DNA of 64,000 nt from Parachryseolinea silvisoli (GTDB lineage: Bacteria; Bacteroidota; Bacteroidia; Cytophagales; Cyclobacteriaceae). The translations under genes were made by a program, and so were the position numbers. Shown piece by piece: positions 8,516-17,485 of this stretch. The stretch is from assembly GCF_021190955.1 (NCBI RefSeq), contig NZ_JAIOAO010000001.1:744001-808000 (forward strand). The letters are read 5' to 3'. The notes under the pieces are model-generated. The model made no database searches. It was not told the origin of the DNA and was given only the letters and a program-made list of their open reading frames with translations. Positions within the stretch are counted from its first letter, which is position 1; every line of letters starts with the position of its first letter.

Positions 8516-8674
8516 TTATTTCTTAGCAGCCTTAGCTTTGAACTCTTCTTTGATGGCTTCGATGTCAACGTTCTTGATCACCGGTTTAGCATTCTGGATC
8601 TTCAGCGACTGGCGACGAACAGCCGATTTAGCTTTATCTTTGCGGTTTTTTCTCTTAAGTCTGGTTACTGCCAT
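8516..8674 (-). CDS. Small basic conserved-type protein (52 aa)
   Basis: A 52-residue, strongly basic protein (MAVTRLKRKNRKDKAKSAVR at the start; PVIKNVDIEAIKEEF later). It has its own consensus promoter, a start codon about 25 bases downstream of that box, and a hairpin terminator, so it is a real transcription unit. Length and charge suggest a ribosome- or RNA-associated protein, but I cannot name the family. It is divergent from hisS, with 148 bases between starts. Confidence 0.7.
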   Translation of the reverse strand: MAVTRLKRKNRKDKAKSAVRRQSLKIQNAKPVIKNVDIEAIKEEFKAKAAKK

Positions 8675-8698
8675 GGCACTTATTCTTTAAAAGGAGCG

Positions 8699-8729
8699 CA
8701 AAAATAATCCGCTTTTCCATTCCAACCAA
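8699..8729 (-). promoter_or_regulatory. Promoter of the 52-aa protein gene
   Basis: Minus strand: TTG at 8729-8727, 20-base spacer, TATTTTTG at 8706-8699 (exact TAnnTTTG). The spacing is right for the Bacteroidota primary sigma factor. Confidence 0.65.
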
Positions 8730-8800
8730 GAAATAATCGTAATTATCCTGACAGACCCCGCATTGGCCACCAGGAGCCTTCCGTTCCTGAAAATCCTGGT

Positions 8801-8808
8801 TAGCTTTG
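8801..8808 (+). promoter_or_regulatory. -7 box of hisS
   Basis: TAGCTTTG matches TAnnTTTG exactly and lies 14 bases before the hisS ATG, giving a leader of only a few bases. No clear -33 TTTG was found at the right spacing. Confidence 0.55.
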
Positions 8809-8822
8809 CGGCGTAGAATTTT

Positions 8823-10217
8823 ATGGAAAAACCCACATTACCCAAAGGAACACGCGATTTCGGTCCGGCAGTTATGGCCAAGCGGCAGTTTATTTTCAAC
8901 ACCATCCGCCAGGTATTTCAGACCTACGGCTTTATGCCCCTGGAAACTCCTGCCATGGAAAACCTGTCGACCCTGACCGGGAAATACGGTGAGGAAGGTG
9001 ATCAGCTGCTGTTTAAGATCCTGAATTCGGGCGATTTCCTGGGCGACGTGGACCCCACCCTGCTGGCCGAACGCCAGTCTAAAAAGATCACCGGTGAGAT
9101 CTCTAAAAAAGGCCTGCGCTACGACCTGACCGTGCCCTTTGCCCGGTATGTGGTCATGAACCGCAACGAAATAAGCTTTCCCTTCAAACGCTACCAGATG
9201 CAGCCTGTCTGGCGCGGAGACCGCCCCCAGAAAGGCCGTTATTGCGAGTTCTACCAGTGCGACGCCGATGTCATAGGTACCAACTCGCTGCTCTGCGAAG
9301 CCGAGATCATTCTGATGATCAAAGAGGTGTTCAAAGGCCTTGGCATTCCCGACTACAGCATCAAGATCAACCACCGCGGCATTTTGTCGGCTATCGCGGA
9401 GATCGTGAATGCCAAAAGCAATGAAAACGCGACCCTCCCGATACAAGGCGAAACTTCGCTTTTTGTGGCCATCGATAAGCTTGACAAGATCGGTGTTGAA
9501 AAAGTGAAGGAAGAGCTGCGTCCCAAAGGCTACTCGGACGAAAGCCTCAACATCCTGTTCGATATACTTGAGGTGAAAGGCTCTACGACCAATAAGATCG
9601 CCTTTCTCGTGGACCGTTTTACGGCCAACGAAACCGGCCAGCAAGGCCTGCGCGACCTGCGCGAAGTATTAAACTTCTTAAAAAGCTATAACGCTGACGA
9701 TACGCACGTCGAGTTCGACATCGCCCTGGCCCGTGGCCTGAGCTACTATACCGGCTGCATCTTCGAAGTGAAGATCAACAACGTCGGCATCGGCAGCGTG
9801 AGCGGCGGCGGCCGTTACGACAACCTCACGAAGGCTTTTGGAGACAAAGAGAATCTCTCCGGCGTAGGCTTCTCGTTTGGTGTAGACCGTATTTACGATG
9901 CCATGGAAGAGCTGCAGCTGTTCCCGAAAAATGCACAGATCTCCTCGAAGGTACTAATCTGCCACTTCGATGATGCCTCCCTGCAATACGGACTCGGTGT
10001 ACTCGCCAGGCTCCGCGCAGCGGGTATACCGGCGGAAATATACCCCGACCAGAAAAAGCTAAACAAGCAGTTGGAATACGCCAACAAAAAGATGATACCC
10101 TTCACGTTGGTGATCGGCTCGGACGAGATGCAGAGCGGCCAGCTGGCCTTTAAAGACATGGAGAAAGGCGAGCAAGTGAAAGCCACCGTCGACGAGGTCA
10201 TTGCCAAATTGCGATAA
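8823..10217 (+). CDS. hisS: Histidyl-tRNA synthetase
   Basis: Charges tRNA-His in the cytoplasm. It is a class II synthetase of 464 aa, longer than the ~420 aa E. coli enzyme but usual for Bacteroidota. It opens with LPKGTRDFGP and has motif 1 (FQTYGFMPLETP), the long FKRYQMQPVWRGDRPQKGRY motif 2 loop, the histidine-binding block ARGLSYYTG and motif 3 (GSVSGGGRYDNL, GVGFSFGVDRI). The C-terminal ~100 residues form the anticodon-binding domain (KVLICHFDD to the end). hutH follows after 35 bases on the same strand. Confidence 0.97.
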   Translation: MEKPTLPKGTRDFGPAVMAKRQFIFNTIRQVFQTYGFMPLETPAMENLSTLTGKYGEEGDQLLFKILNSGDFLGDVDPTLLAERQSKKITGEISKKGLRYDLTVPFARYVVMNRNEISFPFKRYQMQPVWRGDRPQKGRYCEFYQCDADVIGTNSLLCEAEIILMIKEVFKGLGIPDYSIKINHRGILSAIAEIVNAKSNENATLPIQGETSLFVAIDKLDKIGVEKVKEELRPKGYSDESLNILFDILEVKGSTTNKIAFLVDRFTANETGQQGLRDLREVLNFLKSYNADDTHVEFDIALARGLSYYTGCIFEVKINNVGIGSVSGGGRYDNLTKAFGDKENLSGVGFSFGVDRIYDAMEELQLFPKNAQISSKVLICHFDDASLQYGLGVLARLRAAGIPAEIYPDQKKLNKQLEYANKKMIPFTLVIGSDEMQSGQLAFKDMEKGEQVKATVDEVIAKLR

Positions 10218-10252
10218 CCCCGCCCACCCGCCAATCAAACCCAACCAACCCC

Positions 10253-11752
10253 ATGCCCGTCCATTTCTTATCCGATAAACCCCTCACACTCGACGATCTC
10301 ACGGCCGTACTACACGGCGGTGTGACCGTCGAGCTGCCAGCGGAAACCCGCGACAAGATAACCCGCTGCCGCACCTACCTCGATCAAAAACTGGCCGGGT
10401 CAACGCAGGCGATCTATGGTATCAACACCGGCTTTGGGTCGCTGTACAATAAAAACATCTCGCATGACCAATTAGAAAAACTGCAGGAGAATCTCGTGAA
10501 GTCGCACGCCTGCGGCACCGGTCCGGAAGTGCCGGCGGAGATTGTCTCACTCATGCTTTTTCTGAAGGCGCAGTCCCTGTCGTATGGCTACTCGGGCGTA
10601 CAGGTCCTTACGGTCGAGCGCCTCGTGGCGATGTATAACGCGCGCGTGCTCCCGGTGATTTACGAGATGGGATCGCTCGGCGCCTCCGGCGACCTGGCTC
10701 CCCTGGCGCACTTGTCGTTGCCGCTGTTGGGGCTGGGAGAAGTACAACACAACCATATCCGTCTATCCGGCGAAGCCATCAATAAACAATTCCAGTGGAA
10801 GCCCATTGCCTTTGCGGCGAAAGAGGGCCTGGCACTGCTCAACGGCACACAATTCATGAGCGCGTACGGCACCTGGTGTGTGGTGCATGGTCAGCGTTTA
10901 TTACACCTGGCAAATCTGATCGGCGCATTGTCACTCGACGCTTTCGACGGACGCATCGAGCCGTTCCTGCCGTCGGTCCATGCCATCCGCCCGCATGCCG
11001 GGCAACAATCGGTGGCCGCTGCAATACGGGCCTCCCTTGCCGGCAGCGAGCTCATAGCGCAAGCTAAAAAACACGTACAGGATCCCTACTCCTTCCGCTG
11101 CATTCCGCAGGTGCACGGCGCCAGCGCCGATGCGCTCGACTATGCCACGCGCGTGATGCTGACGGAAGTCAACAGCGTCACGGATAATCCGAATGTCTTC
11201 CCCGACGACGATGCCATCATCTCCGCGGGCAACTTCCACGGCCAGCCGCTGGCCCTGGCGCTCGACTTCCTGGCCATTGCCCTGGCCGAGCTGGGCAACA
11301 TCTCCGAGCGACGTACATACCAGTTGATCGCCGGACTGCGCGACCTGCCCAATTACCTGGTGGCCAACCCCGGTATCAACTCGGGATTGATGATCCCTCA
11401 ATACACCGCCGCCTCGCTGGTCAGCCAGAACAAACAGCTTTGCACGCCGGCCTCGGTAGACTCCATTGTGTCGTCCAACGGGCAGGAAGACCACGTCAGC
11501 ATGGGCGCAAATGCCGCCACGAAGGCATATCGCATTGTCGACAACCTGTATTCCATCCTGGCCATCGAGCTCATCACCGCCGCCCAGGCGCTTACCTTCC
11601 GCAGACCCCTGAAAAGTTCGCCTGCGCTGGAAGAATTCGTTCATACTTTCCGTGCCATAGTGCCGTTTATAGAAGATGACCGCATATTGCACGACGATAT
11701 TAAAAAGGCGGAAGATTTTTTAAAGAACCTGCCGCTGAAAACGAACGCATGA
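10253..11752 (+). CDS. hutH: Histidine ammonia-lyase
   Basis: Deaminates L-histidine to trans-urocanate. The 499-residue protein carries the MIO-forming triad Ala144-Ser145-Gly146 in GSLGASGDLAPLAHLSLPLL, the N-terminal YGINTGFG loop with its catalytic Tyr, and SHACGTG (His85) where His-specific enzymes keep a histidine. The C-terminal SSNGQEDHVSMGANAATK is the usual Bacteroidota HutH form. No hutU, hutI or hutG is in the window, so the rest of the pathway must be elsewhere. The stop codon overlaps the start of the next gene (ATGA). Confidence 0.93.
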   Translation: MPVHFLSDKPLTLDDLTAVLHGGVTVELPAETRDKITRCRTYLDQKLAGSTQAIYGINTGFGSLYNKNISHDQLEKLQENLVKSHACGTGPEVPAEIVSLMLFLKAQSLSYGYSGVQVLTVERLVAMYNARVLPVIYEMGSLGASGDLAPLAHLSLPLLGLGEVQHNHIRLSGEAINKQFQWKPIAFAAKEGLALLNGTQFMSAYGTWCVVHGQRLLHLANLIGALSLDAFDGRIEPFLPSVHAIRPHAGQQSVAAAIRASLAGSELIAQAKKHVQDPYSFRCIPQVHGASADALDYATRVMLTEVNSVTDNPNVFPDDDAIISAGNFHGQPLALALDFLAIALAELGNISERRTYQLIAGLRDLPNYLVANPGINSGLMIPQYTAASLVSQNKQLCTPASVDSIVSSNGQEDHVSMGANAATKAYRIVDNLYSILAIELITAAQALTFRRPLKSSPALEEFVHTFRAIVPFIEDDRILHDDIKKAEDFLKNLPLKTNA

Positions 11753-13719
11753 AGGCACTGCCGCTCATTTTTACCGTATGGCTGGTACTCATTGTCACGC
11801 ATGTGGCTGTGGCGCAGTTTCCCAGTAACAACGGTAAATTTACTGCTGACGCAATAAAAGGCTGTGAGACGCTGAAAGTATGGATTACCAACACGCCGTG
11901 TGCTGACCCCACGATCTCATGCTCCTACCGGGTAACCCGGAACGGCACCACCATAAAAACCGGTGAGTTTGACAATGCCAACACAGGCGTCGACTCCGTT
12001 TGGTTCATGCCGGCGGGTACTTATAATTTGTTTATTGCCGTGGGGACCGATGGCGTAAATAACGACGACATCCGCATTGATGTATCGCCCAATGCCCCTC
12101 CTTCCTTTGAAGCATACTCCTGCGACGGCGGAGAGGTCTTTGTGAAAGTGACAGACACGCGCTATCCATTTTATGTATTCGACTATTCCGACGGTCCGAC
12201 AGTCACGAAACCTGCCGTGAGCGCGACCGACATTCACACCTATACACCCGCGCCCGCTACCCCTACACCGCGCACGGTGAAAGTGACCGGCAGCAACGGT
12301 ACCGGTGCCAACGACGCCAGTTGCCTGACAAAAACTGCTACCGTAACCGTGGCCAATACACTCCCCGTGGCAGACATCCGCCGGGTGGAAGTGTTAGACC
12401 CCGGCACGTCCATCAAAGTAGATTTCGATACCGATCCTTCCATTCAGTATCGGTTTATGGTCGCGACAAACAACGCCACCGGCTTCCAGCAGTACGCAAC
12501 GCTTTACAGCGACCAGGCCACCAACATGACCCAAACGGTAGCAAACGTACCGGCACTGTCCAACTACTACTGCATGCGCGTCAATACCTTCAACCCGTGC
12601 GACAACGTGGTGGCCGGCAGCTCCCCGATCGTGTGCAGTCTCAACCTGACGGCTACCGCGCAAAACAACGAAAACGACCTCACCTGGTCTACCGCCGCGG
12701 CCAGCGCCACGCACCCGCTGACCGACATCACCATTACTAAAAACGAAGCGGCATTGTCGCCCAACGTAGCCCCTACTCCCGCGGCCTACACCGACACCGA
12801 TGTCACCTGCAAGGAACAATACACGTACCGGCTCACCGGCAATTATACCGGTGGCGCACAAAGCCTTTCGTTCCCCAAAAGTGTCACCGCATTCTCCAAC
12901 AACATTCCACCGGCCATTGCCGACATCAGCACCTTGGTAGACGGCACCAGCGTCACGCTCACGTGGCCTGAAGTGGCGGTACCGGCCTCGACATTCTCCA
13001 TCGTCAAGACCGTAAACAGCGTGCCCGGTGCGGCCCAGGAGTTTACCACGTTGCCCTTTGTAGATGCGGCGTACGCCACCGCGGACCCTACGTGTTACCG
13101 CGTGACCTATACCGACCGGTGTGGCAACACCAGTCTGCCAAGCCCGGATGCCTGCCCCATACAGCTCGGCGGCAGCCTGCGGCCCGACAACACGGTCGAC
13201 CTGACGTGGTCCGCCTATAGCGGCTGGACGTCCCCCCTGAGCACTTATGTCGTGAGCCTGTACGACGATGGCGGCAACCTGATCGAAACCACCGACGCGG
13301 GCAACGTCACCACGTTTACCGACCCAAGCACCAACAACCCTGACAATCAAGTCAGCACCTACGTCATTACCGCCCGGGCCACGGACGGCACGCTGGACCC
13401 GTCTGTTTCCAATACCATTACCGTCATCAAGGCGCCTAACCTCTATTACCCGACCGGGTTTACTCCCAACCGCGATGGCACGAACGACACCTTCCGCGTC
13501 TTTGGCCAGCGGTATGTGGTAAGCTTCGACATGAAGATCTTTAACCGTTGGGGCGAGATGATGTATAGTACAAACGACAAGGAAGACGCCGGCTGGGACG
13601 GCACCTATAAGGGCAACCTGCAGCCGGAAGGCACGTATGTCTTTAGGGCTACGGTCGTAGACCGCGCGGGCCGCACCTTTGAGAAATCCGGCGCCTTCTA
13701 TCTGCTGCGAAAGAAGTAG
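11749..13719 (+). CDS. Secreted protein with T9SS type B sorting domain
   Basis: A 656-residue exported protein. It has a signal peptide at 1-23 (hydrophobic stretch ending VAVAQF) and several beta-sandwich, fibronectin/Ig-like repeats of low identity with paired cysteines. The C-terminal 90 residues (YYPTGFTPNRDGTNDTFRVF, MKIFNRWGEMMYS, GWDGTYKGNLQPEGTYVF) are a gliding-motility-associated/type B T9SS sorting domain. The protein should reach the outer surface through the type IX system. Its start codon overlaps the hutH stop by 4 bases, so translation is probably coupled. Ligand or function is unknown. Confidence 0.9.
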   Translation: MKALPLIFTVWLVLIVTHVAVAQFPSNNGKFTADAIKGCETLKVWITNTPCADPTISCSYRVTRNGTTIKTGEFDNANTGVDSVWFMPAGTYNLFIAVGTDGVNNDDIRIDVSPNAPPSFEAYSCDGGEVFVKVTDTRYPFYVFDYSDGPTVTKPAVSATDIHTYTPAPATPTPRTVKVTGSNGTGANDASCLTKTATVTVANTLPVADIRRVEVLDPGTSIKVDFDTDPSIQYRFMVATNNATGFQQYATLYSDQATNMTQTVANVPALSNYYCMRVNTFNPCDNVVAGSSPIVCSLNLTATAQNNENDLTWSTAAASATHPLTDITITKNEAALSPNVAPTPAAYTDTDVTCKEQYTYRLTGNYTGGAQSLSFPKSVTAFSNNIPPAIADISTLVDGTSVTLTWPEVAVPASTFSIVKTVNSVPGAAQEFTTLPFVDAAYATADPTCYRVTYTDRCGNTSLPSPDACPIQLGGSLRPDNTVDLTWSAYSGWTSPLSTYVVSLYDDGGNLIETTDAGNVTTFTDPSTNNPDNQVSTYVITARATDGTLDPSVSNTITVIKAPNLYYPTGFTPNRDGTNDTFRVFGQRYVVSFDMKIFNRWGEMMYSTNDKEDAGWDGTYKGNLQPEGTYVFRATVVDRAGRTFEKSGAFYLLRKK

Positions 13720-13738
13720 GCTATCGGCAATCAATTCA

Positions 13739-13746
13739 TACCTTTG
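13739..13746 (+). promoter_or_regulatory. -7 box of ybaB
   Basis: TACCTTTG, exact TAnnTTTG, 32 bases before the ybaB start codon. No clear -33 element. Confidence 0.5.
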
Positions 13747-13778
13747 CCGCCAGATAACAACCCGTAATCCATATAGCT

Positions 13779-14114
13779 ATGTTTGACATGATGAAAATGA
13801 TGGGCAAGATGAAGGAAGTTCAGGCCCGCATGAAAGAAGCCCAGGACAGCCTCGTCAACGTACGTGCCGAAGGCGATGCCGGCGCCGGCATGGTAAAGGC
13901 CACGGTCAATGGCAAGAAACAGCTCGTGGCCCTCGAAATCGACCCCTCCTTGCTGAAGGCTGACGATCGCATCATTTTACAGGATTTGATCATTGCCGCC
14001 GTCAACAAGGCTGCCGGCGAGGCCGAAATAAAGGCCAAAGAAGAGCTCCGGAAGAGCACCGAAGGGCTGCTGCCGAATATACCGGGTGTAGACCTTAGCA
14101 GCCTGATGGGATGA
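13779..14114 (+). CDS. ybaB: YbaB/EbfC family nucleoid-associated protein
   Basis: A 111-residue DNA-binding nucleoid protein. It has the typical Met-rich start (MFDMMKMMGKMKEVQARMKE), the central GDAGAGMVKATVNGKKQLV hairpin and a helical C-terminus. Family members dimerise and coat DNA. The gene overlaps the following glycosyltransferase by 4 bases (ATGA), an unusual partner; in many bacteria ybaB sits next to dnaX or recR instead. Confidence 0.95.
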   Translation: MFDMMKMMGKMKEVQARMKEAQDSLVNVRAEGDAGAGMVKATVNGKKQLVALEIDPSLLKADDRIILQDLIIAAVNKAAGEAEIKAKEELRKSTEGLLPNIPGVDLSSLMG

Positions 14115-15118
14115 GCCGGACCGCCGTTGTCATTTTAAACTATAACGGAGCTGCCTACCTGCGCAAGTTCCTGCCCTCGGTCGTGGCCTGCTCGCCCGAA
14201 GCCGAGGTCATTGTAGCCGACAACGGCTCGACCGACAATTCCATCGAAGTATTAAAGCGCGAGTTTCCCGGCGTCAGGTTGATCCTGTTTGACCAGAACT
14301 ATGGCTTCTGCGGCGGCTATAACCGGGCGTTACAACACGTTACCGACGCCGACTACTACGTGCTTCTCAACTCCGACATTGAAGTTACCCCGGATTGGTT
14401 GCCGCCGCTTATCCGTCTGCTTGACAATAACGCCGGTATAGCAGCCGTCCATCCCAAGATACTCTCCTATCACCAACCCAGTCAATTCGAATATGCCGGC
14501 GCTGCCGGCGGGTATATCGACGCGCTGGGATATCCCTTCTGCCGCGGGCGCATGTTTCGCGCCGTCGAGACAGACAGCGGGCAGTATAATGATCAACGTC
14601 CGGTCTTCTGGGCGACGGGTGCATGCCTCCTGATACGAGCGGAATTATACCACCAATTTGGCGGACTGGATGAGGACTTCTTTGCACATATGGAGGAGAT
14701 CGATCTCTGCTGGAAACTGCAACGATCCAATCATCAGGTGTACTATTGTGGGCTGAGCACTATCTACCACGTTGGCGCTGGTACGCTGGGCTATGATCAT
14801 CCGCGTAAAACCTACCTGAACTTTCGAAATGGGCTGTCGCTTATCCTGAAGCACTTCGACACAACCGAGTTAGTGTATAAATTCCCTGTGCGTCTGGCCC
14901 TTGACTGGCTGGCGGCAATTGTGTTTCTGGCCCAGCGCAAGCCTGCTAATGCCCGGGCCGTGCTGCAGGCGCATGTACATTTCTTAAGAAGGTTTCGGCG
15001 CGACTGGCGCAAACGTAAGGCACTACACCGCGCATACCCCTCATACCCGCGTACGGCGGTATACCGGGGATCTATTATCTTCGACCATTATATCCGCAGA
15101 AAGTCACCCCGGGTATAG
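14111..15118 (+). CDS. Family 2 glycosyltransferase
   Basis: A 335-residue GT-A fold enzyme like rhamnosyltransferases of cell-surface polysaccharide synthesis. Motifs: AVVILNYNGAAYLRKFLPSV, the nucleotide-sugar-binding EVIVADNGSTDNS, YYVLLNSDIEV (Asp-containing, metal site), then WATGACLLIRAELYHQFGGL and DEDFFAHMEEIDLCWKLQRS with the acidic catalytic residues. The basic C-terminus has one hydrophobic stretch (LALDWLAAIVFLA) that may contact the membrane. Donor and acceptor sugars cannot be read from sequence. It is translationally coupled to ybaB. Confidence 0.92.
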   Translation: MSRTAVVILNYNGAAYLRKFLPSVVACSPEAEVIVADNGSTDNSIEVLKREFPGVRLILFDQNYGFCGGYNRALQHVTDADYYVLLNSDIEVTPDWLPPLIRLLDNNAGIAAVHPKILSYHQPSQFEYAGAAGGYIDALGYPFCRGRMFRAVETDSGQYNDQRPVFWATGACLLIRAELYHQFGGLDEDFFAHMEEIDLCWKLQRSNHQVYYCGLSTIYHVGAGTLGYDHPRKTYLNFRNGLSLILKHFDTTELVYKFPVRLALDWLAAIVFLAQRKPANARAVLQAHVHFLRRFRRDWRKRKALHRAYPSYPRTAVYRGSIIFDHYIRRKSPRV

Positions 15119-15182
15119 TTATTGCTATTGGTACACCTATCGAGGGTATTACCGCTAATAACGTTTATTTCCCTTCCCTAAC

Positions 15183-15410
15183 TTAATAGTCCCACACGGG
15201 CTTGCGCTTACGCAAATGCTTGCGCATATTCATGATAAAGGCCAGGGAAAGGTAAATAATTAGCGGTGATCCGAAGGTGATAAAGGAAGTGTAAATGAAG
15301 AAAAGACGTATGCTGGAGGTAGCCACACCGATCTTCTCGCCAATGTGTGTACACACGCCAAAGGCCTGACGCTCAAAGAAATGCTGGATTTTATCGGTTA
15401 ATTGCCTCAT
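15183..15410 (-). CDS. PspC domain membrane protein
   Basis: A 75-residue protein consisting of little more than a PspC domain: a soluble lead, then FGVCTHIGEKIGVATSSIRL and a hydrophobic segment (FFIYTSFITFGSPLIIYLSL), with a basic tail. PspC proteins are inner-membrane elements of the phage-shock/envelope stress response. No pspA or other psp gene is adjacent. Confidence 0.85.
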   Translation of the reverse strand: MRQLTDKIQHFFERQAFGVCTHIGEKIGVATSSIRLFFIYTSFITFGSPLIIYLSLAFIMNMRKHLRKRKPVWDY

Positions 15411-15534
15411 ATTGCCTTTTCTTTTAGAACTTCAACGTAGAAATAGTTGATTTATCGAACAAAAATCCGGCTTACAAATATAACGCGCCGAACGCTTCTT
15501 ATGATCCCTGTCGATCTTATTTTTTTGAGTATAA

Positions 15535-15565
15535 TTGCAAAAAAATACACATAAGTATAGTTTTG
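15535..15565 (+). promoter_or_regulatory. Strong promoter of the OmpA/TPR lipoprotein gene
   Basis: TTG (15535-15537), 20-base spacer, TAGTTTTG (15558-15565): one of the best full matches to the Bacteroidota consensus in the window. The ATG is 36 bases after the -7 box, leaving an A-rich leader, usual for highly expressed genes of this phylum. Confidence 0.75.
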
Positions 15566-15601
15566 CAACCTGTTTAAAATCAACTAATAAACTAAAATCC
15601 A

Positions 15602-17374
15602 ATGAGAAAAGTAGTTTACTCATTTCTGGTCGTCGGTGCCTTTAGCCTCGCGGGCTGCACGCTGCCCAAGATGGTGAAAATGGCAAAAGAACAACAGCTG
15701 ACTGTGACCCCCAATCCGCTGGAAGTTCATAAGGATACAGTTGCCTACGAACTGGCAGCAAACCTGCCTGTAAAAATGCTGAAGAAAGGTACGGCTTACA
15801 CCGTAAACAGCTTCTACAAGTACGGTGAGCAAGAGCTTGCGCTGGATCCTATACCGTTCAAGGCCGAGGACTACCCGAACGCCGCCAAAGAGCAACCACG
15901 CGTAACAAAGAGCTTTTCATTCCCTTACCAGCCTGCTATGAAAGTAGGTACTCTCGAAGTAGAGGGTGTTGCTTCGAAAGGCTCTAAGTCGAAAGCCACT
16001 GCGCGTATGCCTGTCGCTACCGGTGTGATCACTACTTCGAAATTGGTTAAGCCTGTATACTTCGCCGCTTACGCTGGCCATGGTTACAACAACCAGGAAG
16101 AACTGACTCCCATCGTTATTCCTGACTTCATCTTCGAGCAAGGCCGTTCTGTCCTCAGAACTTCTGAGATCAAGAGCACAAAAGGTAAACAACTCGATGC
16201 CTTCATCGCTTCGAAAAACGCTACCCGTACCGTAACCATCACCGGTACTCACTCTCCTGAAGGTGCTGAGCGTATCAACAGCAAACTGTCTCCGGAACGT
16301 GCTGCTGCGATCGAAAAATTCTATCGCACAGAAATGAAGAAGTACGACTACAAAGGCAAAGCTGACTCGATCCAGTTCATCCTGAAGCCGGTTATTCAAG
16401 ACTGGGCTAACTTCAAAATCGCCCTCGAAGCCTACACTGGCATCACTTCTGAAGAGAAAGCTGAATACCTGAACATCATCAACGGTGGCGGTACTTTCGA
16501 AGACCAGGAGAAACAATTCAAGTCGCTGAAGACGTACAAGAAAGTTTTCAAAGACGTGTATCCTAAACTGAGAACAGCAAAAACTGAGATCCTGGTTGTA
16601 AAAGAGAAGAAAACAGACGCAGAAATCTCTGTACTGGCGAAACAAATCACAACCGGCGCTACCAGCGCAGATACGCTGTCACAAGAAGAGCTGCTGTACG
16701 CTGCTACACTCACTCCTTCCCTGGATGAGAAAGCTGCCATCTACGAAGCTGCTACCAAAAAAGGTACAAGCTGGGTAGCCCACAACAACCTCGGCGCTGT
16801 ATACATCGCGCAAGCCATCGAAAACTCCAGCAACGCTGCTGCCCTGGCTGACAAAGCACAGGCTCAACTTGACCTGGCATCTAAGATCAACGACGCTCCG
16901 GAAGTACAAGCCAACCTGGCTTCGGTCGCTGCGCTGAAAGGCAACGCTTACGCTGCTTACAGCCACGCTGCGAAAGCTGCTGGTGGCCTGACTGGCGACA
17001 ACGCTGCCGGTGTAAACGGTGTGAAAGGCTATGCTGAGATCGTAAAAGCACAATACGCTGCTGCGGTAAGCTCTGAGTCTAACGCTACAGACAATGCTGA
17101 CAACCTGTTCAACAAAGGTCTGGCACAAGTGCTGAACAAAGACTACCAAAACGCCCTGACTTCTTTCAAAGAAGCTACCAACAAAAACAGCAACCTGGCG
17201 ATCGCGTATTATGGCGCGGCCGTTGCCTCTGCCCGCCTGAACCAGGCTGACGGCGTGGTCAGCAACCTGACTTCTGCTGTAAAAGTTGATCCTTCCCTGA
17301 AAGAAGCTGCTCTGAGCGACCTCGAATTCACGAAATTCGCCGCCACTGAGCCTTTCAGAAATGCGTTGAAATAA
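15602..17374 (+). CDS. Outer-membrane lipoprotein with OmpA-like and TPR regions
   Basis: A 590-residue lipoprotein. Its signal ends in the lipobox SLAGC (Cys ~19). The central part (IPDFIFEQGRSVLRTSEIKS to TITGTHSPEGAERINSKLSP, ERAAAIEKFY) has the layout of an OmpA C-terminal peptidoglycan-binding domain. The C-terminal ~200 residues are Ala-rich TPR-like helices (NNLGAVYIAQAIE, ALTSFKEATNKNSNLAIAYY). A strong promoter, a clean terminator and codons biased to a few favoured triplets suggest high expression. The likely role is envelope scaffolding between outer membrane and peptidoglycan. Confidence 0.85.
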   Translation: MRKVVYSFLVVGAFSLAGCTLPKMVKMAKEQQLTVTPNPLEVHKDTVAYELAANLPVKMLKKGTAYTVNSFYKYGEQELALDPIPFKAEDYPNAAKEQPRVTKSFSFPYQPAMKVGTLEVEGVASKGSKSKATARMPVATGVITTSKLVKPVYFAAYAGHGYNNQEELTPIVIPDFIFEQGRSVLRTSEIKSTKGKQLDAFIASKNATRTVTITGTHSPEGAERINSKLSPERAAAIEKFYRTEMKKYDYKGKADSIQFILKPVIQDWANFKIALEAYTGITSEEKAEYLNIINGGGTFEDQEKQFKSLKTYKKVFKDVYPKLRTAKTEILVVKEKKTDAEISVLAKQITTGATSADTLSQEELLYAATLTPSLDEKAAIYEAATKKGTSWVAHNNLGAVYIAQAIENSSNAAALADKAQAQLDLASKINDAPEVQANLASVAALKGNAYAAYSHAAKAAGGLTGDNAAGVNGVKGYAEIVKAQYAAAVSSESNATDNADNLFNKGLAQVLNKDYQNALTSFKEATNKNSNLAIAYYGAAVASARLNQADGVVSNLTSAVKVDPSLKEAALSDLEFTKFAATEPFRNALK

Positions 17375-17397
17375 CAGAACTCATTGGAATCTTGATA

Positions 17398-17434
17398 TAA
17401 AAACCCTTCCGGTCCCCGGGAGGGTTTTTTATTT
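17398..17434 (+). terminator. Terminator of the OmpA/TPR gene
   Basis: AAACCCTTCCGG pairs with CCGGGAGGGTTT (one G-T pair, short TCC loop region), followed by TTTTTTATTT. It lies about 25 bases after the stop codon. Confidence 0.85.
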
Positions 17435-17485
17435 GCCCAATCCACCCCCGGATACTATTTTTACACGCTTTTCAAAAGTAACGTC

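Noticed and set aside
12394-13734. 446-codon open frame on the minus strand inside the T9SS protein gene
   Set aside because: Its product is low-complexity Gly/Arg/Val sequence, a shadow of GC-rich codons on the other strand; the plus-strand protein has a signal peptide and sorting domain.
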